Assembly: GCA_030770545.1 (NCBI GenBank)
Contig: CM061093.1
Span: forward strand, 1,882,001-1,946,000
Direction: 5' to 3'
Length of the DNA: 64,000 bases
Origin: Macropodus opercularis
Taxonomy: Eukaryota > Chordata > Actinopteri > Anabantiformes > Osphronemidae
Shown: piece by piece, positions 8,865 to 19,431 of the stretch
Layout: each line of letters opens with the position of its first letter
Numbering within the stretch: the stretch's first letter is position 1
Made by a program: the position numbers and the translations under genes
Notes under the pieces: model-generated
The model's database searches: none
The model's input: only the letters and a program-made list of their open reading frames with translations
What the model was told of the DNA's origin: nothing

Positions 8865-8960
8865 CGTGCCCGATCTCATTCGACCTCGGAAGCCAAGCAA
8901 GGTAGGGCCTGGCTAGTACTTGGACGGGAGACCGCCTGGGAATACCAGGTGCTGTAAGCC
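8865..8960 (+). pseudogene. 5S rRNA gene, 3' part after element 1
   Basis: +24 to +119, consensus sequence, with the internal control region and T-run intact. L follows. Confidence 0.9.
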
Positions 8961-9101
8961 TTTTCTTTTCTCTTTCAACGCAACATTTGGTGATTCTCCA
9001 TATTGGTTACACAGATGACCTTGATGAGGTAACAGTCGTGACTGTGATGACATTCTGACGTGTTGTCGCCTTCAAAAGATATATTGAGGTAACAACTTGT
9101 C

Positions 9102-9220
9102 GCTTACGGCCATACCACCTTCAACGTGCCCGATCTCATTCGACCTCGGAAGCCAAGCAAGGTAGGGCCTGGCTAGTACTTGGACGGGAGACCGCCTGGG
9201 AATACCAGGTGCTGTAAGCC
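9102..9220 (+). rRNA. 5S rRNA gene
   Basis: Array consensus; S follows. Confidence 0.93.
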
Positions 9221-9352
9221 TTTTCTTTTCTCTTTCAACGCAACATTGGGTGATTCTCCATCTTGGTTACACATATGTCCTTGATGAGCAGATAGTTGTG
9301 ACAGTCTGACATATAGTCACCTTCAAAAGATATAATGTGGTACAGGTTTGTC

Positions 9353-9471
9353 GCTTACGGCCATACCACCTTCAACGTGCCTGATCTCATTCGAACTCGG
9401 AAGCCAAGCAAAGTAGGGCCTGGCTAGTACTTGGACGGGAGACCGCCTGGGAATACCAGGTGCTGTAAGCC
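9353..9471 (+). rRNA. 5S rRNA gene
   Basis: C30T, C43A, G60A; S follows. Confidence 0.9.
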
Positions 9472-9603
9472 TTTTCTTTTCTCTTTCAACGCAACATTGG
9501 GTGATTCTCCATCTTGGTTACACATATGTCCTTGATGAGCAGATAGTTGTGACAGTCTGACATATAGTCACCTTCAAAAGATATAATGTGGTACAGGTTT
9601 GTC

Positions 9604-9722
9604 GCTTACGGCCATACCACCTTCAACGTGCCTGATCTCATTCGAACTCAGAAGCCAAGCAAAGTAGGGCCTGGCTAGTACTTGGACGGGAGACCGCCTG
9701 GGAATACCAGGTGCTGTAAGCC
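9604..9722 (+). rRNA. 5S rRNA gene
   Basis: C30T, C43A, G47A, G60A; L follows. Confidence 0.9.
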
Positions 9723-9863
9723 TTTTCTGTTATTTTTCAACGCAACATTTGGTGATTCTCCATATTGGTTACACAGATGACCTTGATGAGGTAACAGTCG
9801 TGACTGTGATGACATTCTGACGTGTTGTCGCCTTCAAAAGACATATTGAGGTAACAACTTGTC

Positions 9864-9982
9864 GCTTACGGCCATACCACCTTCAACGTGCCCGATCTCA
9901 TTCGACCTCGGAAGCCAAGCAAGGTAGGGCCTGGCTAGTACTTGGACGGGAGACCGCCTGGGAATACCAGGTGCTGTAAGCC
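9864..9982 (+). rRNA. 5S rRNA gene
   Basis: Array consensus; S follows. Confidence 0.93.
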
Positions 9983-10114
9983 TTTTCTTTTCTCTTTCAA
10001 CGCAACATTGGGTGATTCTCCATCTTGGTTACACATATGTCATTGATGAGCAGATAGTTGTGACAGTCTGACATATAGTCACCTTCAAAAGATATAATGT
10101 GGTACAGGTTTGTC

Positions 10115-10233
10115 GCTTATGGCCATACCACCTTCAACGTGCCCGATCTCATTCGAACTCGGAAGCCAAGCAAGGTAGGGCCTGCCTAGTACTTGGACGG
10201 GAGACTGCCTGGGAATACCAGGTGCTGTAAGCC
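10115..10233 (+). rRNA. 5S rRNA gene
   Basis: C6T, C43A, G71C, C92T; L' follows. Confidence 0.9.
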
Positions 10234-10374
10234 TTTTCTGTTATTTTTCAACGCAACATTGGGTGATTCTCCTTTTTGGTAACGCAGATGACCTTGATGA
10301 AGTAACAGTCGTGACTGTCATGACATTCTGACGTGTTGTCGCCTTCAAATGACGTAATGAGGTAACAATTTGTC

Positions 10375-10493
10375 GCTTACGGCCATACCACCTTCAACGT
10401 GCCCGATCTCATTCGACCTCGGAAGCCAAGCAAGGTAGGGCCTGGCTAGTACTTGGACGGGAGACCGCCTGGGAATACCAGGTGCTGTAAGCC
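10375..10493 (+). rRNA. 5S rRNA gene
   Basis: Array consensus; L' follows. Confidence 0.93.
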
Positions 10494-10634
10494 TTTTCTT
10501 TTCTCTTTCAACGCAACATTTGGTGATTCTCCTTTTTGGTAACGCAGATGACCTTGATGAGGTAACAGTCATGACTGTGATGACATTCTGACGTGTTGTC
10601 GCCTTTAAAAGACATATTGAGGTAACAATTTATC

Positions 10635-10753
10635 GCTTACGGCCATACCACCTTCAACGTTCCCGATCTCATTCGACCTCGGAAGCCAACCAAGGTAGGG
10701 CCTGGCTAGTACTTGGACGGGAGACCGCCTGGGAATACCAGGTGCTGTAAGCC
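10635..10753 (+). rRNA. 5S rRNA gene
   Basis: G27T, G56C; L follows. Confidence 0.9.
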
Positions 10754-10894
10754 TTTTCTTTTCTCTTTCAACGCAACATTGGGTGATTCTCCATATTGGT
10801 TACACAGATGACATTGATGAGGTAACAGTCGTGACTGTCATGACAATCTGACGTGTTGTCGCCTTCAAATGACGTAATGAGGTAACAATTTCTC

Positions 10895-11013
10895 GCTTAC
10901 GGCCATACCACCTTCAACGTGCCCGATCTCATTCGACCTCGGAAGCCAAGCAAGGTAGGGCCTGGCTAGTACTTGGATGGGAGACCGCCTGGGAATACCA
11001 GGTGCTGTAAGCC
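10895..11013 (+). rRNA. 5S rRNA gene
   Basis: C84T; L follows. Confidence 0.93.
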
Positions 11014-11154
11014 TTTTCTTTTCTCTTTCAACGCAACATTGGGTGATTCTCCATCTTGGTTACACAGATGACATTGATGAGGTAACAGTCGTGACTGTCA
11101 TGACATTCTGACGTGTTGTCGCCTTCAAAAGACATATTGAGGTAGCAATTTGTC

Positions 11155-11273
11155 GCTTACGGCCATACCACCTTCAACATGCCTGATCTCATTCGACCGC
11201 GGAAGCCAAGCAAGGTAGGGCCTGGCTAGTACTTGGACGGGAGACTGCCTGGGAATACCAGGTGCTGTAAGCC
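11155..11273 (+). rRNA. 5S rRNA gene
   Basis: G25A, C30T, T45G, C92T; L follows. Confidence 0.9.
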
Positions 11274-11414
11274 TTTTCTTTTCTCGTTCAACGCAACATT
11301 GGGTGATTCTCCATCTTGGTTACACAGATGACATTGATAAGGTAACAGTCGTGACTGTCATGACATTCTGACGTGTTGTCGCCTTCAAAAGACATATTGA
11401 GGTAACAATTTGTC

Positions 11415-11533
11415 GCTTACGGCCATTCCACCTTCAACGTGCCCGATCTCATTCGAACTCGGAAGCCAAGCAAGGTAGGGCCTGGCTAGTACTTGGACGG
11501 GGGACCAAATTGGAATACCAGGTGCTGTAAGCC
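11415..11533 (+). rRNA. 5S rRNA gene, box C-altered
   Basis: A13T, C43A and the clustered block A88G, G93A, C94A, C95A, G97T (GGGGACCAAATTGG). Probably not functional. S follows. Confidence 0.7.
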
Positions 11534-11665
11534 TTTTCTGTTATTTTTCAACGCAACATTGGGTGATTCTCCATCTTGGTTACACATATGTCCTTGATGA
11601 GCAGATAGTAGTAACAGTCTGACATATAGTCGCCTTCAAAAGACATAATAAGGTAACAATTTCTC

Positions 11666-11784
11666 GCTTACGGCCATACCACCTTCAACGTGCCCGATCT
11701 CATTCGAACTCGGAAGCCAAGCAAGGTAGGGCCTGGCTAGTACTTGGACGGGAGACTGCCTCGGAATACCAGGTGCTGTAAGCC
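11666..11784 (+). rRNA. 5S rRNA gene
   Basis: C43A, C92T, G97C; S follows. Confidence 0.9.
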
Positions 11785-11916
11785 TTTTCTTTTCTCTTTC
11801 AATGCAACATTGGGTGATTCTCCATCTTGGTTACACATATGTCCTTGATGAGCAGATAGTTGTGACAGTCTGACATATAGTCACCTTCAAAAGATATAAT
11901 GTGGTACAGGTTTGTC

Positions 11917-12035
11917 GCTTATGGCCATACCACCTTCAACGTGCCCGATCTCATTCGAACTCGGAAGCCAAGCAAAGTAGGGCCTGGCTAGTACTTGGAC
12001 GGGAGACCGCCTGGGAATACCAGGTGCTGTAAGCC
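11917..12035 (+). rRNA. 5S rRNA gene
   Basis: C6T, C43A, G60A; S follows. Confidence 0.9.
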
Positions 12036-12167
12036 TTTTCTTTTCTCTTTCAACGCAACATTGGGTGATTCTCCATCTTGGTTACACATATGTCCTTGAT
12101 GAGCAGATAGTTGTGACAGTCTGACATATAGTCGCCTTCAAAAGACATATTGAGGTAACAATTTGTC

Positions 12168-12286
12168 GCTTACGGCCATACCACCTTCAACGTGCCCGAT
12201 CTCATTCGACCTCGGAAGCAAAGCAAGGTAGGGCCCAGCTAGTACTTGGACGGGAGACTGCCTGGGAATACCAGGTGCTGTAAGCC
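12168..12286 (+). rRNA. 5S rRNA gene
   Basis: C53A, T69C, G70A, C92T; two changes fall in the intermediate element. L follows. Confidence 0.88.
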
Positions 12287-12427
12287 TTTTCTGTTATTTT
12301 TCAACGCAACATTTGGTGATTCTCCATATTGGATACACAGATGACCTTGATGAGGTAACAGTCGTGACTGTGATGACATTCTGACGTTTTGTCGCCTTCA
12401 AAAGACATATTGAGGTAACAACTTGTC

Positions 12428-12546
12428 GCTTACGGCCATACCACCTTCAACGTGCCCGATCTCATTCGACCTCGGAAGCCAAGCAAGGTAGGGCCTGGCT
12501 AGTACTTGGACGGGAGACCGCCTGGGAATACCAGGTGCTGTAAGCC
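12428..12546 (+). rRNA. 5S rRNA gene
   Basis: Array consensus; L follows. Confidence 0.93.
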
Positions 12547-12687
12547 TTTTCTTTTCTCTTTCAACGCAACATTGGGTGATTCTCCATCTTGGTTACACAG
12601 ATGACATTGATGAGGTAACAGTCGTGACTGTCATGACATTCTGACGTGTTGTCGCCTTCAAATGACGTAATGAGGTAACAATTTCTC

Positions 12688-12806
12688 GCTTACGGCCATA
12701 CCACCTACAACGTGCCCGATGTCATTCAACCTCGGAAGCCAAGCAAGGTAGGGCCTGGCTAGTACTTGGACGGGAGACCGCCTGGCAATACCAGGTGCTG
12801 TAAGCC
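12688..12806 (+). rRNA. 5S rRNA gene
   Basis: T20A, C34G, G41A, G99C; L follows. Confidence 0.88.
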
Positions 12807-12947
12807 TTTTCTTTTCTCTTTCAACGCAACATTGGGTGATTCTCCATCTTGGTTACACAGATGACATTGATGAGGTAACAGTCGTGACTCTCATGACATT
12901 CTGACGTGTTGTCGCCTTCAAAAGACATATTGAGGTAACAATTTCTC

Positions 12948-13066
12948 GCTTACGGCCATTCCACCTTCAACGTGCCCGATCTCATTCGAACTCGGAAGCC
13001 AAGCAAGGTAGGGCCTGGCTTGTACTTGGACGGGAGACCGCCTGGGAATTCCAGGTGCTGTAAGCC
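12948..13066 (+). rRNA. 5S rRNA gene
   Basis: A13T, C43A, A74T, A103T; L' follows. Confidence 0.9.
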
Positions 13067-13207
13067 TTTTCTGTTATTTTTCAACGCAACATTGGGTGAT
13101 TCTCCTTTTTGGTAACGCAGATGACCTTGATGAAGTAACAGTCGTGACTGTCATGACATTCTGACGTGTTGTTGCCTTCAAATGACGTAATGAGGTAACA
13201 ATTTCTC

Positions 13208-13326
13208 GCTTACGGCCATACCACCTTCAACGTGCCCGATCTCATTCGAACTCGGAAGCCAAGCAAGTTAGGGCCTGGCTAGTACTTGGATGGGAGACAG
13301 CCTGGGAATACCAGGTGCTGTAAGCC
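13208..13326 (+). rRNA. 5S rRNA gene
   Basis: C43A, G61T, C84T, C92A; S follows. Confidence 0.9.
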
Positions 13327-13458
13327 TTTTCTTTTCTCTTTCAACACAACATTGGGTGATTCTCCATCTTGGTTACACATATGTCCTTGATGAGCAGATA
13401 GTTGTGACAGTCTGACATATAGTCGCCTTCAAAAGATATAATGTGGTACAGTTTTGTC

Positions 13459-13577
13459 GCTTACGGCCATACCACCTTCAACGTGCCCGATCTCATTTGA
13501 ACTCAGAAGCCAAGCAAGGTAGGGCCTGGCTAGTACTTGGACGGGAGACCGCCTGGGAATACCAGGTGCTGTAAGCC
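13459..13577 (+). rRNA. 5S rRNA gene
   Basis: C40T, C43A, G47A; L follows. Confidence 0.9.
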
Positions 13578-13718
13578 TTTTCTTTTCTCTTTCAACGCAA
13601 CATTGGGTGATTCTCCATCTTGGTTACACAGATGACATTGATGAGGTAACAGTCGTGACTCTCATGACATTCTGACGTGTTGTCGCCTTCAAAAGACATA
13701 TTGAGGTAACAATTTATC

Positions 13719-13837
13719 GCTTACGGCCATACCACCTTCAACGTCCCCGATCTCATTTGAACTCGGAAGCCAAGCAAGGTAGGGCCTGGCTAGTACTTGG
13801 ACGGGAGACTGCCTGGGAATTCCAGGTGCTGTAAGCT
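13719..13837 (+). rRNA. 5S rRNA gene
   Basis: G27C, C40T, C43A, C92T, A103T, C119T; S follows. Confidence 0.88.
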
Positions 13838-13969
13838 TTTTCTTTTCTCTTTCAACGCAACATTGGGTGATTCTCCATCTTGGTTACACATATGTCCTTG
13901 ATGAGCAGATAGTTGTGACAGTCTGACATATAGTCACCTTCAAAAGATATAATGTGGTACAGGTTTGTC

Positions 13970-14088
13970 GCTTACGGCCATACCACCTTCAACGTGCCTG
14001 ATCTCATTCGACCTCGGAAGCCAAGCAAGGTAGGGCCTGGCTAGTACTTGGACGGTAGACCGCCTGGGATTACCAGGTGCTGTAAGCC
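13970..14088 (+). rRNA. 5S rRNA gene
   Basis: C30T, G87T, A101T; L' follows. Confidence 0.9.
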
Positions 14089-14229
14089 TTTTCTGTTATT
14101 TTTCAACGCAACATTGGGTGATTCTCCTTTTTGGTAACGCAGATGACCTTGATGAAGTAACAGTCGTGACTGTCATGACATTCTGACGTGTTGTCGCCTT
14201 CAAATGACGTAATGAGGTAACAATTTCTC

Positions 14230-14348
14230 GCTTACGGCCATTCCACCTTCAACGTGCCCGATCTCATTCGAACTCGGAAGCCAAGCAAGGTAGGGCCTGG
14301 CTTGTACTTGGACGGGAGACCGCCTGGGAATTCCAGGTGCTGTAAGCC
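14230..14348 (+). rRNA. 5S rRNA gene
   Basis: A13T, C43A, A74T, A103T; S follows. Confidence 0.9.
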
Positions 14349-14480
14349 TTTTCTTTTCTCTTTCAACGCAACATTGGGTGATTCTCCATCTTGGTTACAC
14401 ATATGTCATTGATGAGCATATAGTTGTGACAGTCTGACATATAGTCACCTTCAAAAGATATAATGTGGTACAGGTTTGTC

Positions 14481-14599
14481 GCTTACGGCCATACCACCTT
14501 CAACGTGCCTGATCTCATTCAAACTCGGAAGCCAAGCAAAGTAGGGCCTGGCTAGTACTTGGACGGGAGACCGCCTGGGAATACCAGGTGCTGTAAGCC
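14481..14599 (+). rRNA. 5S rRNA gene
   Basis: C30T, G41A, C43A, G60A; first gene of higher-order repeat copy a. L follows. Confidence 0.9.
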
Positions 14600-14740
14600 T
14601 TTTCTGTTATTTTTCAACGCAACATTTGGTGATTCTCCATATTGGTTACACAGATGACCTTGATGAGGTAACAGTCGTGACTCTGATGACATTCTGACGT
14701 GTTGTCGCCTTCAAAAGACATATTGAGGTTACAACTTGTC

Positions 14741-14859
14741 GCTTACGGCCATACCACCTTCAACGTGCCCGATCTCATTCGACCTCGGAAGCCAAGCAAG
14801 GTAGGGCCTGGCTAGTACTTGGACGGGAGACCGCCTGGGAATACCAGGTGCTGTAAGCC
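14741..14859 (+). rRNA. 5S rRNA gene
   Basis: Array consensus; L follows, with AAAGCAACATT. Confidence 0.93.
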
Positions 14860-15000
14860 TTTTCTTTTCTCTTTCAAAGCAACATTGGGTGATTCTCCAT
14901 CTTGGTTACACAGATGACATTGATGAGGTAACAGTCGTGACTGTCATGACATTCTGACGTGTTGTCGCCTTCAAATGACGTAATGAGGTAACAATTTCTC

Positions 15001-15119
15001 GCTTACGGCCATACCACCTTCAACGTGCCCGATCTCATTCGACCTCGGAAGCCAAACAAGGTAGGGCCTGACTAGTACTTGGACGGGAGACCGCCTGGGA
15101 ATACCAGGTGCTGTAAGCC
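15001..15119 (+). rRNA. 5S rRNA gene
   Basis: G56A, G71A; L follows. Confidence 0.9.
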
Positions 15120-15260
15120 TTTTCTGTTATTTTTAAACGCAACATTGGGTGATTCTCCATCTTGGTTACACAGATGACATTGATGAGGTAACAGTCGTGA
15201 CTGTCATGACATTCTGACGTGTTGTCGCCTTCAAATGACGTAATGAGGTAACAATTTCTC

Positions 15261-15379
15261 GCTTACGGCCATTCCACCTACAACGTGCCCGATCTCATTC
15301 AACCTCGGAAGCCAAGCAAGGTAGGGCCTGGCTAGTACTTGGACGGGAGACTTCCTAGGAATACCAGGTGCTGTAAGCC
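15261..15379 (+). rRNA. 5S rRNA gene
   Basis: A13T, T20A, G41A, C92T, G93T, G97A; L' follows. Parent type of the recombinant copy at 16812. Confidence 0.85.
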
Positions 15380-15520
15380 TTTTCTGTTATTTTTCAACGC
15401 AACATTAGGTGATTCTCCTTTTTGGTAACGCAGATGACCTTGATGAGGTAACAGTCGTGACTGTCATGACAATCTGACGTGTTGTCGCCTTCAAATGACG
15501 TAATGAGGTAACAATTTCTC

Positions 15521-15639
15521 GCTTACGGCCATACCACCTTCAACGTGCCCGATCTCATTCGACCTCGGAAGCCAAGCAAGGTAGGGCCTGGCTAGTACTT
15601 GGATGGGAGACCGCCTGGGAATACCAGGTGCTGTAAGCC
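15521..15639 (+). rRNA. 5S rRNA gene
   Basis: C84T; L follows, with GGTGTTTCTCC. Second parent type of the copy at 16812. Confidence 0.92.
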
Positions 15640-15780
15640 TTTTCTTTTCTCTTTCAACGCAACATTTGGTGTTTCTCCATATTGGATACACAGATGACCT
15701 TGATGAGGTAACAGTCGTGACCGTGATGACATTCTGACGTGTTGTCGCCTTTAAAAGACATATTGAGGTAACAACTTGTC

Positions 15781-15899
15781 GCTTACGGCCATACCACCTT
15801 CAACGTGCCCGATCTCATTCGACCTCGGAAGCCAAGCAAGGTAGGGCCTGGCTACTACTTGGACGGGAGACCGCCTGGGAATACCAGGTGCTGTAAGCC
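15781..15899 (+). rRNA. 5S rRNA gene
   Basis: G75C (GGCTACTACTT), the variant also found in the gene that element 2 interrupted. S follows. Confidence 0.9.
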
Positions 15900-16031
15900 T
15901 TTTCTTTTCTCTTTCAACGCAACATTGGGTGATTCTCCATCTTGGTTACACATATGTCATTGATGAGCAGATAGTTGTGACAGTCTGACATATAGTCACC
16001 TTCAAAAGATATAATGTGGTACAGGTTTGTC

Positions 16032-16150
16032 GCTTTCGGCCATACCACCTTCAACGTGCCTGATCTCATTCAAACTCGGAAGCCAAGCAAAGTAGGGCCT
16101 GGCTAGTACTTGGACGGGAGACCGCTTGGGAATACCAGGTGCTGTAAGCC
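16032..16150 (+). rRNA. 5S rRNA gene
   Basis: A5T, C30T, G41A, C43A, G60A, C95T; higher-order repeat copy b. L follows. Confidence 0.88.
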
Positions 16151-16291
16151 TTTTCTGTTATTTTTCAACGCAACATTTGGTGATTCTCCATATTGGTTAC
16201 ACAGATGACCTTGATGAGGTAACAGTCGTGACTCTGATGACATTCTGACGTGTTGTCGCCTTCAAAAGACATATTGAGGTTACAACTTGTC

Positions 16292-16410
16292 TCTTACGGC
16301 CATACCACCTTCAACGTGCCCGATCTCATTCGACCTCGGAAGCCAAGCAAGGTAGGGCCTGGCTAGTACTTGGACGGGAGACCGCCTGGGAATACCAGGT
16401 GCTGTAAGCC
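16292..16410 (+). rRNA. 5S rRNA gene
   Basis: G1T (TCTTACGG start); L follows. Confidence 0.88.
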
Positions 16411-16551
16411 TTTTCTTTTCTCTTTCAAAGCAACATTGGGTGATTCTCCATCTTGGTTACACAGATGACATTGATGAGGTAACAGTCGTGACTGTCATGA
16501 CATTCTGACGTGTTGTCGCCTTCAAATGACGTAATGAGGTAACAATTTCTC

Positions 16552-16670
16552 GCTTACGGCCATACCACCTTCAGCGTGCCCGATCTCATTCGACCTCGGA
16601 AGCCAAACAAGGTAGGGCCTGACTAGTACTTGGACGGGAGACCGCCTGGGAATACCAGGTGCTGTAAGCC
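16552..16670 (+). rRNA. 5S rRNA gene
   Basis: A23G, G56A, G71A; L follows. Confidence 0.9.
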
Positions 16671-16811
16671 TTTTCTGTTATTTTTCAACGCAACATTGGG
16701 TGATTCTCCATCTTGGTTACACAGATGACATTGATGAGGTAACAGTCGTGACTGTCATGACATTCTGACGTGTTGTCGCCTTCAAATGACGTAATGAGGT
16801 AACAATTTCTC

Positions 16812-16930
16812 GCTTACGGCCATTCCACCTACAACGTGCCCGATCTCATTCAACCTCGGAAGCCAAGCAAGGTAGGGCCTGGCTAGTACTTGGATGGGAG
16901 ACCGCCTGGGAATACCAGGTGCTGTAAGCC
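16812..16930 (+). rRNA. 5S rRNA gene (recombinant copy)
   Basis: A13T, T20A and G41A as in the copy at 15261, but C84T and the following L spacer (GGTGTTTCTCC) as in the copy at 15521. This is a visible unequal-crossover junction inside the gene. Confidence 0.9.
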
Positions 16931-17071
16931 TTTTCTTTTCTCTTTCAACGCAACATTTGGTGTTTCTCCATATTGGATACACAGATGACCTTGATGAGGT
17001 AACAGTCGTGACTGTGATGACATTCTGACGTGTTGTCGCCTTTAAAAGACATATTGAGGTAACAACTTGTC

Positions 17072-17190
17072 GCTTACGGCCATACCACCTTCAACGTGCC
17101 CGATCTCATTCGACCTCGGAAGCCAAGCAAGGTAGGGCCTGGCTAGTACTTGAACGGGAGACCGCCTGGGAATACCAGGTGCTGTAAGCC
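17072..17190 (+). rRNA. 5S rRNA gene
   Basis: G82A; S follows. Confidence 0.9.
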
Positions 17191-17322
17191 TTTTCTTTTC
17201 TCTTTCAACGCAACATTGGGTGATTCTCCATCTTGGTTACACATATGTCATTGATGAGCAGATAGTTGTGACAGTCTGACATATAGTCGCCTTCAAAAGA
17301 TATAATGTGGTACAATTTTGTT

Positions 17323-17441
17323 GCTTACGGCCATACCACCTTCAACGTGCCCGATCTCATTCGAACTCGGAAGCCAAGCAAGGTAGGGCCTGGCTAGTAC
17401 TTGGACGGGAGACCGCCTGGGAATACCAGGTGCTGTAAGCC
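17323..17441 (+). rRNA. 5S rRNA gene
   Basis: C43A; L follows. Confidence 0.93.
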
Positions 17442-17582
17442 TTTTCTTTTCTCTTTCAACGCAACATTGGGTGATTCTCCATCTTGGTTACACAGATGAC
17501 ATTGATGAGGTAACAGTCGTGACTGTCATGACAATCTGACGTGTTGTCGCCTTCAAATGACGTAATGAGGTAACAATTTGTC

Positions 17583-17701
17583 GCTTACGGCCATACCACC
17601 TTCAACGTGCCCGATCTCATTCGACCTCGGAAGCCAAGCAAGGTAGGGCCTGGCTAGTACTTGGATGGGAGACCGCCTGGGAATACCAGGTGCTGTAAGC
17701 C
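17583..17701 (+). rRNA. 5S rRNA gene
   Basis: C84T; S follows. Confidence 0.93.
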
Positions 17702-17833
17702 TTTTCTTTTCTCTTTCAACGCAACATTGGGTGATTCTCCATCTTGGTTACACATATGTCCTTGATGAGCAGATAGTTGTGACAGTCTGACATATAGTCG
17801 CCTTCAAAAGATATAATGTGGTACAATTTTGTT

Positions 17834-17952
17834 GCTTACGGCCATACCACCTTCAACGTGCCCGATCTCATTCGAACTCGGAAGCCAAGCAAGGTAGGGC
17901 CTGGCTAGTACTTGGACGGGAGACCGCCTGGGAATACCAGGTGCTGTAAGCC
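17834..17952 (+). rRNA. 5S rRNA gene
   Basis: C43A; L follows. Confidence 0.93.
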
Positions 17953-18093
17953 TTTTCTTTTCTCTTTCAACGCAACATTGGGTGATTCTCCATCTTGGTA
18001 ACACAGATGACATTGATGAGGTAACAGTCGTGACTGTCATGACAATCTGACGTGTTGTCGCCTTCAAATGACGTAATGAGGTAACAATTTCTC

Positions 18094-18212
18094 GCTTACG
18101 GCCATACCACCTTCAACGTGCCCGATCTCATTCGACCTCGGAAGCCAAGCAAGGTAGGGCCTGGCTAGTACTTGGATGGGAGACCGCCTGGGAATACCAG
18201 GTGCTCTAAGCC
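18094..18212 (+). rRNA. 5S rRNA gene
   Basis: C84T, G113C; L follows. Confidence 0.9.
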
Positions 18213-18353
18213 TTTTCTTTTCTCTTTCAACGCAACATTGGGTGATTCTCCATCTTGGTTACACAGATGACATTGATGAGGTAACAGTCGTGACTGTCAA
18301 AACATTCTGACGTGTTGTCGCCTTCAAAAGACATATTGAGGTAACAATTTGTC

Positions 18354-18472
18354 GCTTACGGCCATACCACCTTCAACGTGCCCGATCTCATTAGAATTCG
18401 GAAGCCAAGCAAGGTAGGGCCTGGCTAGTACTTGGACGGGAGACCGCCTGGGAATAGCAGGTGCTGTAAGCC
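18354..18472 (+). rRNA. 5S rRNA gene
   Basis: C40A, C43A, C44T, C104G; L follows. Confidence 0.88.
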
Positions 18473-18613
18473 TTTTCTGTTATTTTTCAACGCAACATTA
18501 GGTGATTCTCCATCTTGGTTACACAGATGACATTGATGAGGTAACAGTCGTGACTGTCATGACATTCTGACGTGTTGTCGCCTTCAAATGACGTAATGAG
18601 GTAACAATTTCTC

Positions 18614-18732
18614 GCTTACGGCCATTCCACCTACAACGTGCCCGATCTCATTCAACCTCGGAAGCCAAGCAAGGTAGGGCCTGGCTAGTACTTGGACGGG
18701 AGACTTCCTAGGAATACCAGGTGCTGTAAGCC
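18614..18732 (+). rRNA. 5S rRNA gene
   Basis: A13T, T20A, G41A, C92T, G93T, G97A; L' follows. Confidence 0.85.
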
Positions 18733-18873
18733 TTTTCTGTTATTTTTCAACGCAACATTAGGTGATTCTCCTTTTTGGTAACGCAGATGACCTTGATGAG
18801 GTAACAGTCGTGACTGTCATGACAATCTGACGTGTTGTCGCCTTCAAATGACGTAATGAGGTAACAATTTCTC

Positions 18874-18992
18874 GCTTACGGCCATACCACCTTCAACGTG
18901 CCCGATCTCATTCGACCTCGGAAGCCAAGCAAGGTAGGGCCTGGCTAGTACTTGGATGGGAGACCGCCTGGGAATACCAGGTGCTGTAAGCC
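18874..18992 (+). rRNA. 5S rRNA gene
   Basis: C84T; L follows. Confidence 0.93.
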
Positions 18993-19133
18993 TTTTCTTT
19001 TCTCTTTCAACGCAACATTTGGTGTTTCTCCATATTGGATACACAGATGACCTTGATGAGGTAACAGTCGTGACTGTGATGACATTCTGACGTGTTGTCG
19101 CCTTTAAAAGACATATTGAGGTAACAACTTGTC

Positions 19134-19155
19134 GCTTACGGCCATACCACCTTCA
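19134..19155 (+). pseudogene. 5S rRNA gene, 5' stub before element 2
   Basis: +1 to +22 (to ...CCTTCA); the gene resumes at 25196. Confidence 0.9.
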
Positions 19156-19264
19156 GCTGTGCATGTGCTAATCAGATCGTCAGTACACCTGTGAGCAACC
19201 CGACAGAGCGTCTCCACCAAGTTTCTGCTGGTGTGATTTTTTGTTCTTTCTATGGTGTTTTTTC

Positions 19265-19278
19265 CTATCCTTTGATAG
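19265..19278 (+). other. 5' UTR hairpin 1, element 2
   Basis: CTATC-CTTT-GATAG, the same stem and loop as in element 1. Confidence 0.5.
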
Positions 19279-19310
19279 TGATTTTGAGTTTTGAGTGAAG
19301 TTGTTTAAAC

Positions 19311-19337
19311 CCCCCGGCGGATTATTCCGTTCGGGGG
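19311..19337 (+). other. 5' UTR GC-rich hairpin 2, element 2
   Basis: The same 11-bp stem with a bulged T as in element 1, but with loop TTAT. Flanking 5' UTR sequence is much less conserved. Confidence 0.6.
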
Positions 19338-19431
19338 CGCTTTATGTCGATTTTTCGCTCTTTTTGTTTTTTTCCCCTCACATACGAGGGAAGCCACGGC
19401 GGACGCCGGAATTTTTCTTTTTGATTTTTCA

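Larger units (their letters stand above)
8865..19155 (+). repeat. 5S rDNA tandem array, block 2
   Basis: A 3' fragment, 39 complete genes and a 5' stub, in mixed 260-bp (L) and 251-bp (S) units. A six-unit higher-order repeat is visible at about 14.4-17.2 kb. Confidence 0.95.

Noticed and set aside
8865..19155. CRISPR-like or satellite array
   Set aside because: Repeats of 251-260 bp contain a full 5S gene and have no short repeat/unique spacer pattern.
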